Shown: positions 50,055 through 59,184 of the stretch, piece after piece
How positions within the stretch are numbered: position 1 is the first letter of the stretch
How the letters are laid out: every line of letters starts with the position of its first letter
Assembly: GCF_001669775.1 (NCBI RefSeq)
Contig: NZ_LXWK01000015.1
Span: 930,001 to 994,000, forward strand
Direction: 5' to 3'
DNA: 64,000 nucleotides
From: Rheinheimera sp. SA_1
GTDB lineage: Bacteria; Pseudomonadota; Gammaproteobacteria; Enterobacterales; Alteromonadaceae
Translations under genes and position numbers: made by a program
The notes under the pieces: generated by a model
Databases searched by the model: none
Seen by the model: only the letters and a program-made list of their open reading frames with translations
Told to the model about the DNA's origin: nothing

Positions 50055-53033
50055 TTAGAAGCTGTAGCGAGCACCGATACTATAACGGGCACCTGTTTCG
50101 ACCAGGCTTAACACCTGTTCTTTGGCACGCCCATGTACCCGCATATACTCGTCCGTCACGTTCAGACCTTCCAGGTAAATGGTCAGGCCTTCCACTTGTG
50201 GCAGGTCGTAACTAACCGACACATCAATCTGCGAATAGGCTTCGGTGTATTTCGGGTTAGCGCCGGTGTCCTGACCGCGGGAGTTCAGGAACTCGTCACG
50301 CCAGTTGTAAGCAATCCGCGCTTGAAAGCCAAAGTTTTCATAAAACACAATGGCGTTGGCGGTATCACTTAAACCGATGAGGGCTGGTTGGTCTTTCAGC
50401 AGGAAGTTGTCATAAGTCTGACCACTATCCACAATCGTGTAGTTACCGATCACGCCAAAACCACTCTCACCAAAGGCATGCTGGACGGCCAATTCCCAAC
50501 CGGTGATCGCTTCAGAGGTATCGCCATTTGAAGGCGTATTGATCTTGAAGTTCATCAGGTTGTCTTCGCCGGATTTACCGCTGATTTTCTTACCGGTGAC
50601 ATCCACTGTTGGATCGTTTGGATAGTTAGCGAAAATCCAGTTACGGATTGCCGCTGCATCAGCGCCGACAGCAGCTAAAGCTTCACGGTATTTCTTACCA
50701 TCAGCTGGGTTGAAAATACCTGCAATAGTCGTGTCTACCACAATGTTACTAATGAAGTTACTGGTGTCTTTACGGAAATAGCCAACCGACGCATAACTGG
50801 TTGGTGAATAGTACCATTCAACCGACAAATCGATGTTTTCCGATTCCAGTGGCAAAAGACTTGGATTACCAGCTGCACCACCGCCACCTGAACGGTTAGC
50901 CAACGTGTCCAATACGGTACCGCCCTGGATTGCTTTATAATCCGGCCGGCCGATAGTTTCACTGTAGGCTGCCCGCACCATCACATCGTCAATAACTTCA
51001 ATGTTAAAGTTCAGATTTGGCAACACATAATCGTAATCACCTTTCAGGTTCTGATAATCACGCTGACCGCTGGCCACTAATGCAATTTCAGTATCTGCTA
51101 TCCAATTCGCACCGTTATAAGCTGCAACCGCAGCGGTTGAAGATACGTCGGTACTTTCAACCCGCACCCCCACATGCACATCATAAGGGCGGCCTTTGAA
51201 TTCAGACGCAAAGTTATATTGCACGTATGCCGCTTGCGTCTCTTCTAAGGTGTAACGGTCAGTATCACGCGCATAATCCGTAGTTGGGCAGAAATCAGTA
51301 CCACAATCGCCAAAACCTTGGTAACCCGCCGGGGTATAAAGTTGTTCGGCACGGTCACGCACCGCATGGAAATCCCAGAAGAAAATCCGGTTTAACAGCT
51401 CGTAAGTTTTACCTGGTGCTGCTGAGAAATCGCCTTTGTTGGCAGAGAATTTGTCGTGAATAGTACCAGCCGGGAACCAGCTGTCGTCAAAGTCACCGGC
51501 TTTACCGACGCCACCCCAGTCATTACGCTGCACGTTGACCGATTTTGAATGGTTGTCGACATCGGTCAACGAAATACCAAAATCGATACTTCCGGCTTCT
51601 TCTAAATCGTAACTTGCTTTGACCTGATACTGGTCGATTTCCGAGCGATTGGTGGAATTACCAAACACACTACCGGTTACCCGCATATCGGATGGCTTGA
51701 CAGCGTTGCCACCACCCACCGCCAGTGCCGGTAAATCACCACTGAAATCAGTCGCAGCATAAGTCCGGATAAAACCGGCAGTACTTAAGGTGTTGTTAGA
51801 ACCAAAGATATTGTTTGGTTTGATTTCGGCGTCCGATTGATGCGCGTCAAAATTAACTTTTAACCGATCAGTTGGCTGCCATTCCAGATTTAAGCCTAAA
51901 GAACCACTTTCGTTGCGCACGCCAAAATCACCGGCACCCATCGATAAGTCGGCAGGAGTGGCGTAATTTTCAGCGTAAATCAGTGGTGACGAAATTGGAC
52001 CATCAGTCCAAACGTTTTGCGAAGGCGCAAAAGTAAACCAGGCCGAAACATCATTGTATTGAGTGTCCACGTCATTACGCATGTAGGTGTAATCAAGCGT
52101 GGCCTTGATGGAATCGTTTGGACTGTATTGCAACACCAGTTGACCGTTGGTACGAACCCGCTGTTGTTCTTCAAATTTGTAGATAGTGGTTTGTGGTACT
52201 GAATAAATATCCGCTGGGCCTGGACGATTGACCTGGCCGGTTTGTGGCACACCGCCCCACTCGCCGGTACCTGCGTCATAGTTGTCATCAGCTTTGCCTA
52301 AAAAGCTGCGCCAGCCGGTGCCAACATTGGCCTGTTGGTTACCACTTTCACGCTCCTGATAACTACCGGAAACCATCACACCGAATTTATTGTCATCAAA
52401 AGTGTTTGAATATAAACCAGAAAATTCCGGTGTCGCCGAGCCGGTTTCAGTTGATTTATCGTCAACCATCGCCACGTTGGCAATTGCCTTCATGCCTGGC
52501 GAGTTTAACGGCCGTAAGGTTTCAACATTGATAGTAGAACCGATACCACCGGTTGGATTGGCGGCGTAAGCTGTTTTGTGAACCTGGACACCGCTGATCG
52601 AATCAGACGCAATGTTGGCAAAATCAAAAGAACGCGAACCGGTCGTAACCGGCATTTGACGGCCATTTAACGTAACTAAGTTAAAATCCGGGCCAAAACC
52701 CCGCACTGAAACTTTACTACCTTCACCATTGACCCGGTCAATCGACACACCGGCAATTCGCTGCAGCGATTCAGCTAAGTTAGTATCCGGGAATTTACCA
52801 ATATCTTCAGCGGAAATAGCATCGACTACCCCGTCGGAAGAACGTTTGATATCCATGGCTTTAATTAAGCTGCCACGGATACCGGTGACGGCAATCACTT
52901 CAATTTTGTCGGATTTTTTCGCGGTATCCGTGCCCACGGCATCCTGCGCCTGTGCTGGCAGCATAGTTCCCACACCCAACACCAAGGACAAACTGGTGGC
53001 GAGTCTGGTCTTTCTAAATGTTATCGGTTTCAT
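50055..53033 (-). CDS. Large TonB-dependent receptor, Caulobacter/Xanthomonas carbohydrate type
   Basis: The 992-residue protein has a signal peptide (SLSLVLGVGTMLPAQA) and a plug with KIEVIAVTGIRGSLIKAMDIKRSSDGVVDAISAEDIGKFPD-type wording, RIAGVSIDRVNGEGSKVSVRGFGPDFN and NLVTLNGRQMP. A long barrel follows, ending VETGARYSIGARYSF. This is the large receptor class that imports oligosaccharides. ATG 53033 was chosen at the signal peptide, with AGGGA nine bases upstream. It heads the halogenase-SapC operon. A perfect LacI-type palindrome lies about 100 bp upstream, so it probably carries beta-glucan oligosaccharides to the GH3 and GH1 enzymes. Confidence 0.93.
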   Translation of the reverse strand: MKPITFRKTRLATSLSLVLGVGTMLPAQAQDAVGTDTAKKSDKIEVIAVTGIRGSLIKAMDIKRSSDGVVDAISAEDIGKFPDTNLAESLQRIAGVSIDRVNGEGSKVSVRGFGPDFNLVTLNGRQMPVTTGSRSFDFANIASDSISGVQVHKTAYAANPTGGIGSTINVETLRPLNSPGMKAIANVAMVDDKSTETGSATPEFSGLYSNTFDDNKFGVMVSGSYQERESGNQQANVGTGWRSFLGKADDNYDAGTGEWGGVPQTGQVNRPGPADIYSVPQTTIYKFEEQQRVRTNGQLVLQYSPNDSIKATLDYTYMRNDVDTQYNDVSAWFTFAPSQNVWTDGPISSPLIYAENYATPADLSMGAGDFGVRNESGSLGLNLEWQPTDRLKVNFDAHQSDAEIKPNNIFGSNNTLSTAGFIRTYAATDFSGDLPALAVGGGNAVKPSDMRVTGSVFGNSTNRSEIDQYQVKASYDLEEAGSIDFGISLTDVDNHSKSVNVQRNDWGGVGKAGDFDDSWFPAGTIHDKFSANKGDFSAAPGKTYELLNRIFFWDFHAVRDRAEQLYTPAGYQGFGDCGTDFCPTTDYARDTDRYTLEETQAAYVQYNFASEFKGRPYDVHVGVRVESTDVSSTAAVAAYNGANWIADTEIALVASGQRDYQNLKGDYDYVLPNLNFNIEVIDDVMVRAAYSETIGRPDYKAIQGGTVLDTLANRSGGGGAAGNPSLLPLESENIDLSVEWYYSPTSYASVGYFRKDTSNFISNIVVDTTIAGIFNPADGKKYREALAAVGADAAAIRNWIFANYPNDPTVDVTGKKISGKSGEDNLMNFKINTPSNGDTSEAITGWELAVQHAFGESGFGVIGNYTIVDSGQTYDNFLLKDQPALIGLSDTANAIVFYENFGFQARIAYNWRDEFLNSRGQDTGANPKYTEAYSQIDVSVSYDLPQVEGLTIYLEGLNVTDEYMRVHGRAKEQVLSLVETGARYSIGARYSF

Positions 53034-53380
53034 TCTGTAATCCCTGTCGACTGTGTTATGGCTACTATTTTTATAAGTGCGTTGTTTTGTTGAGCGCCGA
53101 CCAGGTTGTAAACAGACTTCAAACAACTAACTGTAAGCGCTTACACAACTTAGGTGATTTTGATTCTGGCGTCAATACGCCACCGGGGGAAAGTTCCGCT
53201 TGCACCGAAAAAAAGCAGGGATACTGACAAGAAAAAACCATAATCCGAGGTATAGGATCACGGTCTATCTGCATGATTTATATGAATTTAAGATAAGTTA
53301 AAAAATTTCATCAGCCATGAGCAAAAATCTGTCATTTGCCACAAAAAGCAGCAACCGCGCCACGGATGCGCCAGAATGGT
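53034..53380. other. Control region between TonB receptor and GGDEF-EAL genes
   Basis: The left half carries the receptor's promoter, a LacI-type operator and a second palindrome, TGGCGT-caat-ACGCCA (53167-53182), overlapping the -35 region. The right half (53183-53380) is A/T-rich towards 53300 and shows no gene or hairpin that I can support. Confidence 0.5.
53132..53175 (-). promoter_or_regulatory. TonB-receptor promoter with perfect LacI-type operator
   Basis: On the minus strand TTGACG (53170-53175), 17 bp and TAAGTT (53147-53152) form a candidate promoter. The perfect palindrome TGTAAGCGCTTACA (53132-53145) follows one base later. This repeats the promoter-then-operator order seen before the GH3 gene. 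Confidence 0.78.
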
Positions 53381-55618
53381 TCAACAGTTGCGCTGCCAAC
53401 TGGCAGGCGGTTGCCACTGCTCCACCCAATCAAACACCGCTGCAGCGGGCATTGGTTTTGCGATCGCGTACCCCTGCGCCAGTTGATAACCAAGTTGCAA
53501 TAATTTCACTCCGTGGCGCTCGGTTTCGACACCTTCAGCAATAATTTCCAGTGCAAATGCCTGTGCCAGCGCCAGAATACCCTGCAAGATCGGCAGGTCG
53601 TCATCATCAATGGTGATATCACGGACAAAACTCTGATCGACCTTCAGCAAATGCAGCGGCAGTTTTTTCAGATAGGACAACGACGAATAACCGGTGCCAA
53701 AATCATCCAGCGCAAAGGTCACCCCAAGTTCACTGCACTGTTGCATGATAGTGCTGACCAGACTGATATCTTCCAGCGCGCTGGATTCAAGAATTTCCAG
53801 TTCCACCAGCCCGCTAATTTGTGGCTGTGGCAGTAATAACGCCGACAATTGCCCGACAAATCCGGCGCTTTGCAGATGATTGGCGGCAATATTGATACTA
53901 AGCGGCAAGGTTAAGCCTTGTTGCTGCCAAAGCACCAATTGTGAAATAGCGTTGGTCACCACCCATTGCCCCAGTAAAATGCCAACCGGATGTTGTTCCA
54001 GCTGCGGTAAAAACAACGCCGGTGCCAATAAACCCCGCTGCGGGTGTTGCCAGCGCACCAGCGCTTCATAGCCAATCACCTGTCCGGTGTGCATATTTAC
54101 TTTGGGCTGGTAATAGAGCACAAACTGTTGCAACGAAATGCCCAGTCGGATTTCTTCGATTTGCTGATGATAACCACGCAGCAACTCTTCCTGCGCCGCA
54201 TCAAAACACTGATAGCGGTTTTTACCGCCTTGTTTTGCCAGATACATCGCCTGATCGGCCTGTCGTAACAACTGATCAGCTTCCAGCGGTTGCCGTTGTG
54301 GATAAAAAGTAACGCCAATACTGCCGGACAATTGCAGCGAATATTCATCGAGTTGCAGTGGCTGCTGTAGTTGTTGCAGCAGCAGCGACAATAACTCAGT
54401 GCCTTCGTCCTGACTTTTCAACCCATTCAGCAACACCACAAACTCATCACCACCAAACCTGGCCAGCATATCCTGTGGCCGCATCAATTGTTGCAACCGC
54501 GCCGCCAGCAGTTGCAACACCTGATCGCCAAGCGCATGCCCATAACGATCATTAATCACTTTAAAGCCGTCTAAATCCAGATAGGCCAAACCTATTAATG
54601 CTGCGGGTTTACGGCGGATCGCCTGCTCCAACGTTTGCAGCAATAACAATCGATTGGCCAGACCGGTGAGTGCATCGTAATGCGCCAGATGTTCCAACCG
54701 GTGCTGCACTAACGCCCGTTTTTCATCCATCTGCATCAGCCGTTGTTCGGTTTTCGCCAACCAGCCTAAAACGGTATCTTGTCTTGCTGCGTCAACTTCA
54801 ATTGGCTTTCCTTGCAATTCTGAACCTAAGGCACTGATATATTGATATAAAACCGGCAGTGAAGTACCAAGTACCGCGCTGAAATAGCGGCGGATTTGCC
54901 ACAATAAATACAACAGCCAACAGCCAATGGCGACAAACAAATAGCGAGCGGCATCGGCCACAATCATTGCCTGCTGCAAGTCATTGGTACTTCGAATATC
55001 AATCATCTGATAAAACTGATCGATGGGCTGCATAATACCGGCTTTGGCTTGGTGGTAACGTTGGTCGAACAACATCGCCACCGCTTGGCGGTTCAGCTCC
55101 AAAGCTTCCGGCGCGGGCATAGTGCGGGCCTGTTCGTGCAACTGCATGGCTTTAAATTCAATTTTGGTTAAATCGTCCGAATACCCTTTGGCCTCCGCCA
55201 GTTTTGCGAACTCAGCAGCGGTAAAACCGGCTTGTTGCATCAATACCAGTAAAGGAACTGCAGGTTCGGATGGCCGTGGCCGCATCGCATCTTCAGTGAC
55301 TAAATCCCAATACACCCGCTGATAAAACCTTGGTCTTGGCGCTTTGCCATCGCGAATGGCCATAATTTCCTGAAAATGCGCTTTATAACGTGACTCGCCG
55401 GTCACCACGTAACTGCGAACCATCCGGGTTAAATCGTCAGAGGATTGGCGCAAAATATCTGCCAGTACAAAGGAGTTTAGTCGTTGCTGATTCGCCGCAT
55501 CGATGGCGCGTTCGGTGCTGACATACCAGAAAAAGCTGGTGACAAAACCGGCTAGGACCACCAGCGTCAGTCGAAACAAAAATTGCAAACGCGACAACTG
55601 TTTACTGGCAGCAGACAA
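53381..55618 (-). CDS. Membrane GGDEF-EAL c-di-GMP enzyme
   Basis: The 745-residue protein has a transmembrane helix (about 10-32), a periplasmic helical sensor region (to about 215), a second membrane helix, a GGDEF domain and an EAL domain. The GGDEF domain has RFGGDEFVVLL at about 388, with RxxD as RPQD five residues before. The EAL domain (about 480-735) has YEALVRWQHP, NIAANHLQ, DDFGTGYSSLSYLKKLPLHLLKVDQSF and AEGVET. Both catalytic motifs look intact, so it could make and degrade c-di-GMP. No partner gene is adjacent; its signal is unknown. Confidence 0.93.
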   Translation of the reverse strand: MSAASKQLSRLQFLFRLTLVVLAGFVTSFFWYVSTERAIDAANQQRLNSFVLADILRQSSDDLTRMVRSYVVTGESRYKAHFQEIMAIRDGKAPRPRFYQRVYWDLVTEDAMRPRPSEPAVPLLVLMQQAGFTAAEFAKLAEAKGYSDDLTKIEFKAMQLHEQARTMPAPEALELNRQAVAMLFDQRYHQAKAGIMQPIDQFYQMIDIRSTNDLQQAMIVADAARYLFVAIGCWLLYLLWQIRRYFSAVLGTSLPVLYQYISALGSELQGKPIEVDAARQDTVLGWLAKTEQRLMQMDEKRALVQHRLEHLAHYDALTGLANRLLLLQTLEQAIRRKPAALIGLAYLDLDGFKVINDRYGHALGDQVLQLLAARLQQLMRPQDMLARFGGDEFVVLLNGLKSQDEGTELLSLLLQQLQQPLQLDEYSLQLSGSIGVTFYPQRQPLEADQLLRQADQAMYLAKQGGKNRYQCFDAAQEELLRGYHQQIEEIRLGISLQQFVLYYQPKVNMHTGQVIGYEALVRWQHPQRGLLAPALFLPQLEQHPVGILLGQWVVTNAISQLVLWQQQGLTLPLSINIAANHLQSAGFVGQLSALLLPQPQISGLVELEILESSALEDISLVSTIMQQCSELGVTFALDDFGTGYSSLSYLKKLPLHLLKVDQSFVRDITIDDDDLPILQGILALAQAFALEIIAEGVETERHGVKLLQLGYQLAQGYAIAKPMPAAAVFDWVEQWQPPASWQRNC

Positions 55619-55776
55619 AGCAGGTTCTCCAACTCAATGCCAAAAAATGGTCCAGCTTCCAGTGTAGCCGTTGCAGACAAAAACTACATGCACAGACAAT
55701 TTGAAATCTGCGGGTCGGCAAGCGACGCCAGTCAAGGTACAATCCGGACAGTTTTAGTTTTCTGAGTCTTTTTCTG

Positions 55777-57267
55777 ATGTCCAATTCCACCAGCCAACAA
55801 CCCGCAGCGACGATGCAGATTGACCACAGTTACGCCGGTCTGCCCGAAGTTTTATTTGAACTGTGCGCGCCGACGCCGGTTGCCGCGCCGCGTTGGCTGG
55901 CGTTTAACCATCCGTTAGCAGCCGAATTGGGTTTTGATCCGGCATTGGCCGAAACCGCCGCCGGTTTGCAACTCCTTGCTGGTAACCAACTACCTGGCTG
56001 GACCAAACCACTGGCCCAAGCCTATAGCGGCCATCAGTTTGGCCATTTATCGCCGAGACTAGGTGATGGCAGGGCCTTGTTACTGGCTGAAATCATCGAT
56101 AAACAACAACGCCGGCGTGATATTCAACTCAAAGGCGCGGGCCCGACACCCTATTCCCGCCGCGGTGATGGCCGTTCGGCGCTCGGCCCGGTGATCCGCG
56201 AATATCTGGTCAGCGAAGCGATGTTTGCGCTGGGCGTTCCGACCAGTCGTGCCTTGGCGGCGGTGATCACCGGCGAAACGGTGTATCGCGACCAACCCAA
56301 GCCGGGCGGCATTTTGACGCGGGTTGCCGCTAGTCATATCCGGATTGGCACTTTTCAGTTTGCCAGCATGTTGCAGGATGGCAGTTCCCTGAAAAGTTTG
56401 GCCGATTATGTGATCAATCGTCATTATCCGGCGTGTGCAGATACGCCACAGCCATATCTGGCCTTATTAAACCAGGTGATCCGCGCTCAAGCCGCACTGG
56501 TCGCACAGTGGATGAGCCTTGGTTTTATTCACGGGGTGATGAACACCGACAATATGTCGGTCAGCGGTGAAACCATTGATTACGGCCCTTGCGCTTTTAT
56601 CGACCAGTTTGACCTTAATACAGTGTTTAGCTCGATTGATCAGCAAGGCCGCTACGCCTATCGCAATCAACCGATGATTGCGCAGTGGAACCTGGCCCGG
56701 CTGGCTGAAGCTTTGTTGCCGTTGCTGGCTGAGTCCGAAGCCAAGGCCGTTGAACTCGCAACCGCCGCACTCAATGAATTCCCGGAGGTATATTACCAAG
56801 CCTGGCAAGACCGGATGAGCGCGAAGTTGGGTTTAGCATCCACCGCTGCGGCCAAAGCGCTGGCTGAACAATTGCTGCAGCTGCTGGCCGCCAACAACGT
56901 CGATTTTACGATTTTTTTCAGAAAGTTAGCCTTTGCCGTCAGCGATACGACCGATCCACAAGGGCCCGCAGCACTGTTTGCCGATCAGCAAAGCTGGCTG
57001 GTGTGGGCAGCGCAGTGGCAACAGCAGTTAAGCGGCGATCCGGCGGCAATTCAGCACAGCATGAACGCGGTAAATCCGTATTTTATTCCACGAAATCATC
57101 AGATTGAACTCATTATCAGTCAAGTAACTGAACATAATGATTTCACGTTATTTCAGCAATTTGCCCGGGATTTAACCATGCCTTTTACTGAAACTACCGA
57201 CAATCAACGCTGGTCGGCAACAGCGCCGGTATCAGATGTGCCGTACCGGACTTTTTGTGGCACTTAG
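55777..57267 (+). CDS. selO: Protein adenylyltransferase SelO (YdiU)
   Basis: The 496-residue protein has the SelO blocks AQAYSGHQFGHLSPRLGDGRA, IQLKGAGPTPYSRRGDGR, FIHGVMNTDNMSVSGETIDYGPCAF and the C-terminal PYRTFCGT. The pseudokinase-like core binds ATP upside down and transfers AMP to Ser, Thr or Tyr of target proteins. The C-terminal Cys (selenocysteine in eukaryotic relatives) takes part in redox control. It stands alone, divergent from the GGDEF-EAL gene, and fits a role in oxidative stress. Confidence 0.95.
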   Translation: MSNSTSQQPAATMQIDHSYAGLPEVLFELCAPTPVAAPRWLAFNHPLAAELGFDPALAETAAGLQLLAGNQLPGWTKPLAQAYSGHQFGHLSPRLGDGRALLLAEIIDKQQRRRDIQLKGAGPTPYSRRGDGRSALGPVIREYLVSEAMFALGVPTSRALAAVITGETVYRDQPKPGGILTRVAASHIRIGTFQFASMLQDGSSLKSLADYVINRHYPACADTPQPYLALLNQVIRAQAALVAQWMSLGFIHGVMNTDNMSVSGETIDYGPCAFIDQFDLNTVFSSIDQQGRYAYRNQPMIAQWNLARLAEALLPLLAESEAKAVELATAALNEFPEVYYQAWQDRMSAKLGLASTAAAKALAEQLLQLLAANNVDFTIFFRKLAFAVSDTTDPQGPAALFADQQSWLVWAAQWQQQLSGDPAAIQHSMNAVNPYFIPRNHQIELIISQVTEHNDFTLFQQFARDLTMPFTETTDNQRWSATAPVSDVPYRTFCGT

Positions 57268-57374
57268 TGGTCGGTACATAAAGATTTAACGAAGTTCAGT
57301 TTTTGCCAGCCGCGAACTGGCCGATTGGTGTTTTCATCTGCTAACTTTGATCTAATCAATGCATCAAAGCCTGC

Positions 57375-58325
57375 ATGGCTGAGTACATCATGAGCACCAA
57401 CCACTCTGCATTTTCGCAAAAACTCCTTGAATTTATTGATGTTTGTAACGATGGCTACGCTATTTTAACCGCCGATGACAAGCTGCTTGGCTGCAATCAG
57501 GCGTTCGCCGATATTTTCTATCAAGAGTATCGCACCATGCAGGGCATTCATTTTGACGAGCTGATGCGCCGCTCTTTTGTCGAGCGCAAAGGCATCCGTA
57601 TCGAAGCCGCAAATATCGATCTTTGGTTACAAGAAGCGCATCAACGCCGTCGCCAGAACCCATTCCGGTTATTCGAAGTGGACCTTATAGATGGCCGCTG
57701 GTTTTTAATGTCAGAACAACTATTGCCAACTGGCGAAATGTTGTTGCAGGCCAAAGAAATTACCAAGCAAAAAGTCCTTGAAGATCAACTGCATTCACGG
57801 GTAGCAACCCTGAGCGAACTAGCGCTGACTGATGAGCTGACCAAAGTTGCCAACCGGCGCTGTTTTGTCGAATCCACCAATACCGAACTAGGGCGTTGTC
57901 AGCGTCAGGATCTTCCTTCTGCTCTGCTATTACTGGATTTGGACTTTTTTAAATCAGTCAACGACTTATATGGTCATCAGGCCGGTGACGAAGTGTTAAA
58001 GGCCACCGCCAACCGCATTAAAAAAGCCTTACGGGAATACGATATTTTTGGCCGCATTGGCGGTGAAGAATTTGCAGTATTTTTATCGGAAACCAGCCCA
58101 CAAACCGCATTGCAAGTAGCCGAACGGGTTCGCTCGTTATTGGCCAGTTTCCCCATCAAAGCCGGACCGGTCGAACTCTGTATCACCGTCTCGATTGGCA
58201 TCGCCTTGTGCAAAGGCGACAGCACTTTTGAAGACTTATATACCCAGGCCGATTCAGCTTTATACGCTGCAAAGCGCAATGGCCGTAACCGTGCAGAATT
58301 GTACAAATTACTGGGCGACGATTAA
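57375..58325 (+). CDS. PAS-GGDEF diguanylate cyclase
   Basis: The 316-residue soluble protein has an N-terminal PAS domain (about 15-135: FIDVCNDGYAILTADDKLLGCNQAFADIF ... LQAKEITKQK), a short coiled linker and a GGDEF domain with LDLDFFKSVND and RIGGEEFAVFL at about 229. An RxxD inhibitory site (REYD) lies five residues before GGEEF. It is probably an active, product-inhibited cyclase. A second ATG at 57390 is possible as start; neither has a clear ribosome-binding site. Confidence 0.92.
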   Translation: MAEYIMSTNHSAFSQKLLEFIDVCNDGYAILTADDKLLGCNQAFADIFYQEYRTMQGIHFDELMRRSFVERKGIRIEAANIDLWLQEAHQRRRQNPFRLFEVDLIDGRWFLMSEQLLPTGEMLLQAKEITKQKVLEDQLHSRVATLSELALTDELTKVANRRCFVESTNTELGRCQRQDLPSALLLLDLDFFKSVNDLYGHQAGDEVLKATANRIKKALREYDIFGRIGGEEFAVFLSETSPQTALQVAERVRSLLASFPIKAGPVELCITVSIGIALCKGDSTFEDLYTQADSALYAAKRNGRNRAELYKLLGDD

Positions 58326-58448
58326 ATTATCGAAGCGGCAATCCCATCTTCCGAGATTAACGCTGGCAACAAAAAATTTAATCACTTTAAATTCAAATCG
58401 TTAACTACAGAATGGCAAAAAACCAAAAATAAAACTTGCACAATAATA

Positions 58449-58585
58449 GTTATCGCAATAATATTATATCACACCCTGATGACGACCACAGTGTGACAGC
58501 AGATTGCTGATGTGGTGCACGTAACAGGAATGCAGGAACCAATTTTTTTAACCGTTAAATTATCGCGATAACAGTTATCGCTAAC
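58449..58585. promoter_or_regulatory. Palindromic operators upstream of ohr
   Basis: The perfect palindrome TTATCGCGATAA (58560-58571) is followed by the imperfect GTTATCGCTAAC (58574-58585). A further copy, GTTATCGCAATAAT, lies at 58449-58462. They sit 18-155 bp before the ohr start. A MarR-type regulator such as OhrR is the expected binder for this gene class, but none is encoded in the window. Confidence 0.65.
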
Positions 58586-58603
58586 AAACCCAGGAGATAT
58601 ATC

Positions 58604-59020
58604 ATGCAAGTAATTTATAAAGCAACCGTAACCAGTACTTCAGGTCGTGATGGTCGCGCTGTTTCTAGCGACAACTTTTTAGATGTCAAACTGTCGACAC
58701 CACGTGAATTAGGCGGTGCCGGTGGTGAAGCAACCAATCCTGAACAATTGTTCGCCGCAGGTTATTCAGCTTGTTTTTTAAGTGCGATTAAATATGTCGC
58801 TGGCCAAAGCAAAATTGCGTTGACTGCAGATAGCAGCGTTCGGGCAGAAGTAGGTATCGGCCAAATTCCAGGTGGTTTTGGTTTGGATGTTGAACTATTT
58901 ATCAATTTGCCTGGCATCGCTGACGCAGTGGCTGATGACTTAATCGCCAAAGCGCATCAGGTGTGTCCTTACTCAAACGCCACCCGCAACTCATTAAAAG
59001 TTCGGTTAACGTTAGTATAA
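58604..59020 (+). CDS. ohr: Organic hydroperoxide resistance protein (OsmC/Ohr family)
   Basis: The 138-residue protein has the two reactive cysteines of Ohr, Cys57 in GYSACFLSA and Cys121 in HQVCPYSNATRN. It also has the N-terminal YKATVTSTSGRDGRA and LGGAGGEATNPEQLFAAGY blocks. It reduces organic hydroperoxides, including fatty-acid hydroperoxides, using lipoylated proteins as electron donors in known cases. AGGAG lies seven to eight bases before the start. The operators upstream and downstream indicate a peroxide-responsive unit with the esterase. Confidence 0.95.
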   Translation: MQVIYKATVTSTSGRDGRAVSSDNFLDVKLSTPRELGGAGGEATNPEQLFAAGYSACFLSAIKYVAGQSKIALTADSSVRAEVGIGQIPGGFGLDVELFINLPGIADAVADDLIAKAHQVCPYSNATRNSLKVRLTLV

Positions 59021-59054
59021 ACACCATTTTATACTGATTTATTTAATCATTAAC

Positions 59055-59066
59055 TTATCGCGATAA
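59055..59066. promoter_or_regulatory. Palindromic operator upstream of the esterase gene
   Basis: TTATCGCGATAA is identical over 12 bp to the main ohr operator and is followed by CTGTAACTG. It lies about 120 bp before the esterase start, so the two genes are probably controlled by the same regulator. Confidence 0.65.
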
Positions 59067-59184
59067 CTGTAACTGCAAATGTGATTCGGGCACTGCGTTT
59101 TAGCAGCGGCCCGACACACATTCGCAACTGCAAACTGGCTATTCCAGGCTCGCGACAGCAACCATTTTCAACGAGGAGCATCGA

